Of a DNA stretch of 64,000 nt, positions 57,678 through 64,000 are shown piece after piece (positions within the stretch are counted from its first letter, which is position 1; the number at the start of each line of letters is the position of its first letter). A program made the position numbers and the translations under genes. Source of the DNA: Capsicum annuum (lineage: Eukaryota; Streptophyta; Magnoliopsida; Solanales; Solanaceae); assembly GCF_002878395.1 (NCBI RefSeq), contig NC_061121.1, positions 11,020,662 to 11,084,661 on the forward strand, in the 5' to 3' direction. The notes under the pieces were generated by a model. That model worked only from the letters and a program-made list of their open reading frames with translations. It made no database searches and was not told the DNA's origin.

Positions 57678-58753
57678 TTCCCCTCTTCTTGAAAATAATT
57701 CATCCTCGAATTGAAATATCGCAAAATCAAGAAGACATACAATAATAAACAACATTCATTACTTGAAAGCAACAATGGTAGGAACAAAACAAAATAGTGA
57801 CCATGTGTCCATATAACCCAATTAATCCTTGCATGTATAAATACACCTTTATAAAGCATGTGGACATCATCATCCCAATAGAAAATTCTCTTCCTTGTAT
57901 GAGCGCAACAATAGTCATGTTTAGATGACGTAGGGAATGATGTGTGCATCCCCAATTTAGCTCTATCAATAAAGTACACCACTGGGCTTGTTAAAGATCT
58001 CATAAGCTCTATAAAATATGTATCAAATTTAACACTTTTAGGATATAGCAAATCATCATTGATTACACTTCTCAAAGATTTTTTCACATAAAATCTATCC
58101 ACATATGCGTAGGAATTTTCAAGAAGGTTAGAAGAACCTTTCAGTCTCAAAATAGAATCTCCACTAAATTCTAAGTAATTGCTCAAATTCTCCAACAAGG
58201 AATCATGAATAGGTTCAACAAAGGGTATTTGATCACGGATATCAAAATATTCACGTATTTCCTCATCACTAGTAGCAAACATCTTTTTAACCATACAATC
58301 ACCGAGACTTGAAGAATTAGGTCTTATCTTGGTCTTATGTAGCAAAGGAATAATATCACTTTGTATTTTCTTGCTCATTGGTGTTAGATCTACATCTGCC
58401 TTGTTGGATTTCTTGTTACGAGTCTTATCTTGGAAAGATCCAAAATAATTCTCTTTACCTTTATACTTCTCATCAACATGCACTTGCTCAATGAGATATT
58501 TAGTTTGGACCACCTTAGGAATAAGGTTATTCAATGATGATTTTTTAATGCAAATATTCCCATGAGTATCTACAAAAGAGTCAAAATAACTAGAAGAAAA
58601 GGTAGGAATATTAGAGTTAGAATAAGAAATAACCTTATTCAAACTCTCTTGTTTTTCTGTCTCTTCCTCACAACCATCCCTCTCCTTTTTATTCTCGTGA
58701 TCATCTCTATTTTCTTTTCTCTTGACCTTAATTGACAGCTTATTTCTCCACAC
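57590..58753 (-). CDS. Unrecognised 387-codon ORF of the Gypsy-derived element
   Basis: This is the longest open frame in the window. The first ~35 residues are a charged Lys/Glu-rich linker like the one that follows retropepsin in some Gypsy polyproteins. Residues ~36-300 match nothing I know (for example ATSDEEIREYFDIRDQIPFV, YVDRFYVKKSLRSVINDDLL). Residues ~320-345 are strongly hydrophobic (YFVLFLPLLLSS, CCLLLYVFLIL), possibly a membrane segment. The tail, NSRMNYFQEEGNDSI, resembles the C-terminal end of a Gypsy polyprotein, and its codons form the polypurine tract. The last ~28 codons lie in the LTR. The start at 58753 (MWRNKLS) is arbitrary, since the frame is likely joined to upstream text. 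Function unknown. Confidence 0.5.
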   Translation of the reverse strand: MWRNKLSIKVKRKENRDDHENKKERDGCEEETEKQESLNKVISYSNSNIPTFSSSYFDSFVDTHGNICIKKSSLNNLIPKVVQTKYLIEQVHVDEKYKGKENYFGSFQDKTRNKKSNKADVDLTPMSKKIQSDIIPLLHKTKIRPNSSSLGDCMVKKMFATSDEEIREYFDIRDQIPFVEPIHDSLLENLSNYLEFSGDSILRLKGSSNLLENSYAYVDRFYVKKSLRSVINDDLLYPKSVKFDTYFIELMRSLTSPVVYFIDRAKLGMHTSFPTSSKHDYCCAHTRKRIFYWDDDVHMLYKGVFIHARINWVIWTHGHYFVLFLPLLLSSNECCLLLYVFLILRYFNSRMNYFQEEGNDSIHSSPLALKLTGFNVNEEELMMEEKT

Positions 58754-58971
58754 AATACAACCTCTTCCTTTTTCTCTCTTCGAATGTCAACATACACTCC
58801 CTTACTCCTTCCATTAATTTCTCTCTCAAAATCTTTTATTGTTTTTTTCACACGTTTCTGATCTTTATAAACTTGGGATGGAGTTAAAGGTACAAGTTTA
58901 TAATTTATTTATTTTTAGCTCAAAAGAAACTCTATTCTTCCCCTATCATAAATTGTATTCCTATCAAACTG
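58639..58971 (-). pseudogene. Gypsy post-protease linker, frameshifted
   Basis: A 70-codon piece at 58639-58851 (MKKTIKDFEREINGRSKGVY) and damaged text just before it continue the protease downstream. They overlap the start of the 387-codon ORF in another frame. The charged linker is therefore shared between two frames across a shift. Confidence 0.5.
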
Positions 58972-59370
58972 TCAGGGATGCCCAAGCTTGATATGACAAT
59001 CTTGCATTGGAATTACATCACAAAGAACATTATCAGAGTACCTTTCAATGGAGAAAGAAATTATGTATTGCTTAGTCACCTTAAGTTCACCGAAATTATT
59101 GTGTTTGATGCATGTAAGTTTCAACTTCTCCACCACGTATGAACTTATCACATTAGCATCACTTTCAAAATCAATAATCATAGAGCAAATGTTATCCTTT
59201 ATCCCACATCTTGTATGAAAAACACTTCTCCTTAAATCAGTTATATTCACCTGATTAGGTGGGTTTTGGGTGACCTCTAATGTATCGAGTCGAGCAGAAA
59301 TCCTTCTAAGTTCCTTGGATATGTCGTTGTTTTGAGTCCCAGCGTCAGTATCTTTTTGAGACATCTCCAA
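58972..59370 (-). pseudogene. Gypsy gag N-terminus fused to retropepsin remnant
   Basis: The 132-codon frame starts MEMSQKDTDAGTQNNDISKE and has a short helix LRRISARLDTLEV, typical of a gag start. It then jumps directly to retropepsin text SVFHTRCGIKDNICSMIIDF. The catalytic D-S/T-G reads D-F-E, so the enzyme is dead. It goes on to NVISSYVVEKLKLTCIKHNN and SDNVLCDVIPMQDCHIKLGH. The body of gag and its zinc knuckle are deleted between the two parts. Confidence 0.7.
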
Positions 59371-59840
59371 AAGTTAAAGAAAACAAAAACTCTCAATTTG
59401 ACCCTTTTTTTTATCTCACCCTTTCTTGCCCCTTTTCCACTCAAATTACTACCTTTGGCTGGATCCTTTAGGATATATATATATACAACCCTATTATCAA
59501 CAATTTTTAAGAAGTAAGATGCAAAAAGAAAAGAATTTATGATACCCAAATAAGTTGGGTTTGATGAGACAAGAAAAAAAGACCAATTTGTGTAAATAGA
59601 AAATTTTTCAAATTTCCCCTCTTCTTGATTTTCCTTGTTGATGTTGGAAATCAAGAAACACAAAAAAAAATCTGTTTTTTTTTATAATACCTTAATTCTT
59701 AAACAGATAAATTTTCTCTCTTTTTTATTTCGTTTTTTCTCTTTTATTTTGGCTATGTAGCTTAACCTTAACAATGAAAAAAAATTTGAGTATTTTCTTT
59801 TTGTTGAAACTCCCAAGATTATCAAGAACGGAACCTTGAT

Positions 59841-59860
59841 AGAACCTGGCCCTGATACCA
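59841..59860 (-). promoter_or_regulatory. Primer-binding site of the Gypsy-derived element
   Basis: The minus strand reads TGGTATCAGGGCCAGGTTCT two bases after the 5' LTR. This is close to the complement of initiator-Met tRNA (TGGTATCAGAGCC...), with one clear mismatch. Confidence 0.85.
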
Positions 59861-59862
59861 CT

Positions 59863-60273
59863 TGATAAGAATCGGGTTACGTTAATAAACAAGAAGATAA
59901 TGCGGAAGCAAAAATACTATGATTAAAGGCAAGAAATTAAAGATAGGCAAAATTGGAGAATAAAATCCCCAATTTTAAGGTTAAGTGCTAAGAACCCTAA
60001 TTGATTTTAGTATTCAAAATTAGCGGATTAAGAATAATTATGATACTAATAGAGTCAATTCAAGAACTTAGATCAAAAGTGATCTAGACTCCTATTTCGA
60101 AGAAACTAAAGACAACAATTAATATAAGACTAATCACCTTCTTTAATTAACTTTAATAGAAATCAAAGATATCAAATTAAGAATTAATCTTACCTCCTAA
60201 AGAATTGTTCTTATAGGATTGCAAGATAAATCTCAAGTAGCCACACACAAAGGTGTAAATAAGAGAAACTCTC

Positions 60274-60311
<38 letters not shown>

Positions 60312-60414
60312 NNNNNNNNNNNNNNNNNNNNNNNNNNNNNNNNNNNNNNNNNNNNNNNNNNNNNNNNNNNNNNNNNNNNNNNNNNNNNNNNNNNNNNNNN
60401 NNNNNNNNNNNCTC

Positions 60415-60460
<46 letters not shown>

Positions 60461-60784
60461 AAACCCTATCCCAAATAGCATGAGATTCGAATTCTACTTT
60501 TATGGAAATAAATAAATCTAGGAAACTTTAAACTAGGAAAATAATATCAAAAATAAATCCCTAACAAAATAAGGAAAAGTTCACAAATTTAATCAAAACT
60601 CATATGGCCCAATCTTCTTCCGTTTGGACTTGAACTTGAATTGTGAAATAGGTATAGCACTTAGGCCATGCTTCTCCATAATTTTTGGGCTCGTTCTTAG
60701 GTTTTTTCTTCCATCATAAGTTCTTCTTGATTCACATTGATACCCGTCAATTTTAATGCAAGTGGGATAGATTGGATGCTATCA
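59863..60784 (-). repeat. 5' LTR of the Gypsy-derived element (minus orientation), with gap
   Basis: 922 bp as assembled, including 100 N. It is the partner of 56816-57677, with an expanded (TA)n in place of the (CT)n(TA)n tract. Confidence 0.88.
60312..60411. other. Assembly gap of 100 N within (TA)n
   Basis: Exactly 100 undetermined bases, a conventional placeholder size. 'ctcaattatatatatata' occurs just before the TA run on the left and directly after the gap on the right, so the true sequence may be a single TA tract. Confidence 0.98.
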
Positions 60785-62764
60785 AAATGGCTCATTGGTT
60801 TGTGTTTTCATCAATCACAACATTCAAGCCTATCATTACTACACCCACTTAATGGCTCTCTCCACTAAGACCAGCAAATTCAATCACTCTCACAAAGATT
60901 TTTCCCACATATCTACTTCATAACTATTTCATGTAACAAAAGTTCATCTCCTTCTTCCCCCTTCACCTATAACCTTATCTAAAGAAATCACATCAAAATT
61001 TTCAAATTCAAGAACATCTACTCGCTCTACCCAAAACATTACTATGCTTCCACAACCACCGTTATACTAACATGTGAGGATCATTGAGGGACCCGAGCAT
61101 AAACGTCATAAATGGGAGTAACACTATCAGATTATAAATTATACTTATTACACTACTCAAGGAGGGACATGAGGTAAAGATAAGATATAATAGACACGAA
61201 GTTCTTCATATATCAAGTGTCTAGATCATGAGTAGAGAGTCGTTCGGACGTAAACCTACATAACATGAGTTCTTAGAACTGGGCATAGTGAGAAACATGT
61301 GAGAATATATCAGGAGCGGTATAACATAAGGTCGGAATTCGTAAAGTCAATGATTAAGACAAGGATTGATACCTGAAGCTATTGCTTCTCTTTTTCAGAG
61401 CTAAGATAGTCATGAGTTTGCATAAACTTTATTACTTTGGATAAAACCCGACATAGAATGATTTGGTGACATATAAGACATATTTTCTTAAAATAAGTTG
61501 CATAAGAACTTGAACCTTGGGCATAGGCATGACTTCAATACATAAGACATTTGCAGAATGGCCTCTTAAATTGAAGTAGGAGTAGTTTACTTGAATAGGA
61601 ATAAATTTTATCATGACTCTTTTCTGAAACTTGACACCTCTAGAAAAATTCAGGAACTACCTTAATTCATTATCTCCCCCTTAGATCGAAGTCACAATCC
61701 TAGACTTGAGGACATACCTTCTTATTAAATCTACAAGCACAACATTCAACACAATGGGGTATAACTATACACATAAACGCTAAACTCTCCGTGATAAACT
61801 ATACTCTGAAGGTCTTGCTTTCCGAAAATGCTTCTCTTAACTTTATTTAGTCTCTATAGCCCTCACCCTATAACTCAGACTCTCATGAGCATACATATCC
61901 ACACACCCTTATCATAGAAAGATCTATTCTCCACTACTTAACAAACTCATATTAAACCTCTAATCACATAACTTACAACTTAACAAAATTTGTAAAACTA
62001 TAGCAAAGGCGTATATTACCTACCTATATTTTCTAAATTCAGCTATAAAGAACACCATACAACAACTCCTTAGTCTTCCACAGATGTCTCCATACTACAA
62101 ATTTCAAGAACACAGACTAGGTATGCCAAACACTTATACACATAAAACTTTATCTAACAACATGCTACTAGGGGGCTCAACTTATTCTTATATACCCACA
62201 CTATTATCCGCTTAATGACTCTGCCACAATTCATTGTTCTAACACTAGTCCTATGTATATAAATATATCATAATTATCCACTCCTTTTTTTCACAAATTG
62301 CCAACCTAGGCTATTGCATACATCGAATCAAGCCTACCACTTACTCCCATAAAACATTCATCACTAATCTTAAGCTACTATTTTTACTGCTACACTCCAC
62401 ATCTAAAGTTTAAACCTATTGTCTAACAACACCAATCATATAACACCGATGAAGCAGGTCAACATACTATACTATTCCATCAAATTGGGGAATCAACCTA
62501 ACTTCGCCATTTAAATTAACTACCGCCCACAAGTTCATTCTTTCCACAACATTACTACCACACCTTAGAATCTACCACACACCTTCTCACATGTAGTACT
62601 AGTCTACAACTACCAAAGAAAAGAAAATCAAGGGGGGTAAAGTCACATAATAGGGACGATCGATCTTAATCTTATAACATAACCGATTATATCTTATCAA
62701 CACATTCTACTTTCTCACATCATATACTTCGTAATAATTTCTTTAGTATTTAGATGACTTATAA
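60785..62764 (-). other. Non-coding A/C-rich retrotransposon-like DNA
   Basis: No gene is recognised. The plus strand is A- and C-rich, the mirror of the G/T-rich 1-1679 block. At 61673-61685 the minus strand reads AAGGGGGAGATAA, the same polypurine-tract word as at 55410-55426. I infer 3' internal or LTR DNA of Gypsy-type elements on the minus strand, continuing 55409-55991 and 56765-56815. The short frame at 61432-61614 is not supported. Confidence 0.35.
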
Positions 62765-63420
62765 TAATTAACTTTGAGTGATACGGTCAAATTATGGGTG
62801 AAGGAGCTGAAATAGACAGGTCATAAATATATCTATTTTATTTTTTATTAAATATAATTAATTTTCTAATACATAAATAACTTATAATAATTAATTAGAG
62901 ATGATATAATAAAATCATGGAGAAAGCAGCTAATGAAGTAGATAGGAGAAGCAGGCGTGTTGACGGAGAGCTACCTGCTTCTCCTCCCCATTCCCTCTTA
63001 TTAGTAATCCTATATAATAAGTCACAATAAGATGCTGAAGCATGCTGCTCCTGGTCGACATGCCTGCTTCAGTTGCTTCAACCGTGATTTTACTATATTA
63101 CCTCTAATTAATTTCTACAAGTCATTTACGTATTAATAAAGTTATATTTTTTTAAAAAAAAAATTAAAATAGACATTTATGACTTGACTACTTCAGCTGC
63201 TTTAATATTGATTTTACTATATCACTTATAATTAATCATTATAAGTCATTTAAGTATTAAAAAATTAAAAATATTTAATAAAAAATAAAAATAGATATAA
63301 AATAATAAATTATTTTTTGATGTTTTTATAAGTCATTTAAGTATTAAAAAATTAATAATATTTAATAAAAAGGATAAAATAGGCATAAAATGATAAATTA
63401 TTTTTTGATGTTTTAAATTA
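62765..63420. repeat. Inverted pair of the AT-rich dispersed repeat
   Basis: The arm at about 62765-62960 is the reverse complement of the module seen at 63057-63420 ('ctgcttcagttgcttcaacc', 'gattttactatatt', 'cctctaattaattt'). Between them lies 'ggagagctacctgcttctcc', itself palindromic. The same module occurs in direct copies at 12390-12800. Confidence 0.6.
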
Positions 63421-63499
63421 ACTTGACGTGTTATATGAGACCAATTAAAAAAAAATTCACTAGTATTTGCTATAATAATTTTACTATGAAGTTGATAGA

Positions 63500-64000
63500 T
63501 TTAAGAGGTGGTTGGGCTATAATTTTGCTTATTCAAATTGCATCAATAAGATTTGGATTTTTTGTGATCAACTATATGATTGCAACAAACTTTAAGATAC
63601 GGAGCAACAAGTTACTTGTACCATTACCAATCAGGATGATAGCATTATTGTTACTGCAATCTATACCAAATGTACACGCCACTTGAGAGAGCCTCTTTGG
63701 GATGATCTGAGACATATGGCTCATAATATTAACGTTCCGTGGCTGATTGCAGGAGACTTCAATTTTGTTTTAGATGCTAGTGAAAAGAAAGGTGGGAATC
63801 CTCACAAGATGTCAGATAGCATGCCCTTTATCAACTGTATTACAGACAATTCTCTCATTGATCCCGGCTACATTGGTTCTACATTTACATGGTGTAATGG
63901 AAGAGGCTCAAGGCAAAGAATGTGGGAAAGACTTGATAGGGCTTTCATTAATTATGAATGGTCTCAGAAATTTACTAATACCACTATTACCCATCTTATC
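63500..64000 (+). pseudogene. LINE endonuclease domain (partial, runs off window)
   Basis: Plus-strand text reads NKIWIFCDQLYDC, a stop, then TITNQDDSIIVTAIYTKCTR, LREPLWDDLRHMAHNI, PWLIAGDFNFVLDASEKKGG, STFTWCNGRGSRQRMWERLD and RAFINYEW. These are the endonuclease/phosphatase fold motifs of plant LINEs, with GDFN and the RxWxRLDR segment. The frame from about 63610 to the window end is open, while a stop lies upstream near 63595. The rest of the element, if present, is to the right. Confidence 0.85.

Larger units (their letters stand above)
56816..60784 (-). mobile_element. Non-autonomous Gypsy-derived LTR retrotransposon
   Basis: LTRs at 56816-57677 and 59863-60784 share ends TGATAAG...GCTATCA, and the flanks are ACATG and AAATG (one mismatch). 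On the minus strand a primer site TGGTATCAGGGCCAGGTTCT follows the right LTR, and a purine tract AAGAAGAGGGGAA precedes the left LTR. The internal 2.2 kb has a gag N-terminus joined to a retropepsin remnant and then an unrecognised ORF. Reverse transcriptase, RNase H and integrase are absent. LTRs differ by roughly 5% where I compared them. One LTR contains an assembly gap. Confidence 0.88.

Noticed and set aside
60219..60458. 79-codon frame across the N gap
   Set aside because: It consists of TA repeat plus undetermined bases and has no coding meaning.
41100..62760. A full Gypsy element spanning the LTR at 41131-55408 and DNA up to 62760
   Set aside because: No gag or pol domain was found between 60785 and 62760, and no second LTR matches. 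Only the LTR, polypurine tract and non-coding internal DNA can be supported.
63423..63686. 87-codon frame at the right end
   Set aside because: The LINE endonuclease is read in a different frame over the same bases. The frame is a shadow.

Overview
This is a plant nuclear window, and the repeat families point to Solanaceae (a Solanum-like genome). It holds tandem intronless cytosolic sulfotransferase genes, a solendovirus-like endogenous pararetrovirus, a SolS/TS-type SINE, and AT-rich DNA packed with nested Copia, Gypsy, CACTA and MITE insertions. I see no rRNA, tRNA or CRISPR. Only two genes look like intact host genes: the sulfotransferases at 5773-6774 and 25543-26541, both on the minus strand. 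Almost everything else is transposon or virus derived.

Layout. 1-5001: inferred 3' end of a plus-strand Gypsy-type element, mostly a ~3.3 kb LTR with a 37-bp minisatellite. 5773-7955: sulfotransferase 1 and its upstream flank. 7956-11267: minus-strand Copia element with exact 234-bp LTRs and target duplication ACTCT. 11320-11504: SINE with a 16/17-bp duplication. 11521-13830: AT-rich dispersed repeat. 13838-18946: decayed plus-strand Copia. 18984-20832: decayed LINE. 20836-25342: decayed minus-strand Copia whose LTR carries two adjacent Mutator-type MITEs. 25543-41130: sulfotransferase 2 and a long duplicated flank. This flank is interrupted by a hAT-type MITE (with a Stowaway inside it) and by an ~9 kb endogenous pararetrovirus (29079-38070). 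It ends in a second copy of the sulfotransferase promoter/flank that has no gene. 41131-55408: a Gypsy-type LTR split by a 12.3 kb CACTA transposon (42935-55230). 55409-62760: non-coding retrotransposon DNA with a solo LTR (55992-56759) and a complete but non-autonomous Gypsy-derived LTR element (56816-60784) carrying an unrecognised 387-codon ORF and a 100-N assembly gap. 62765-63420: an inverted pair of the AT-rich repeat. 63500-64000: start of a LINE endonuclease domain running off the window.

How it fits together. The sulfotransferases look like the products of segmental tandem duplication: the same flanking DNA occurs upstream of gene 1 (7400-7955), upstream of gene 2 (26650-28047 continuing at 38085-39110), and a third time (39120-41130) with no gene attached. 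Mobile elements later separated these units. The most unusual items are a run of tightly packed small ORFs with duplicated A-B modules beyond the polymerase and post-polymerase genes of the pararetrovirus, the position of the viral integration junction close to the primer-binding site, and the chimeric ORF in the Gypsy-derived element. All assignments come from reading motifs, repeats and target duplications by eye. No database search was run.
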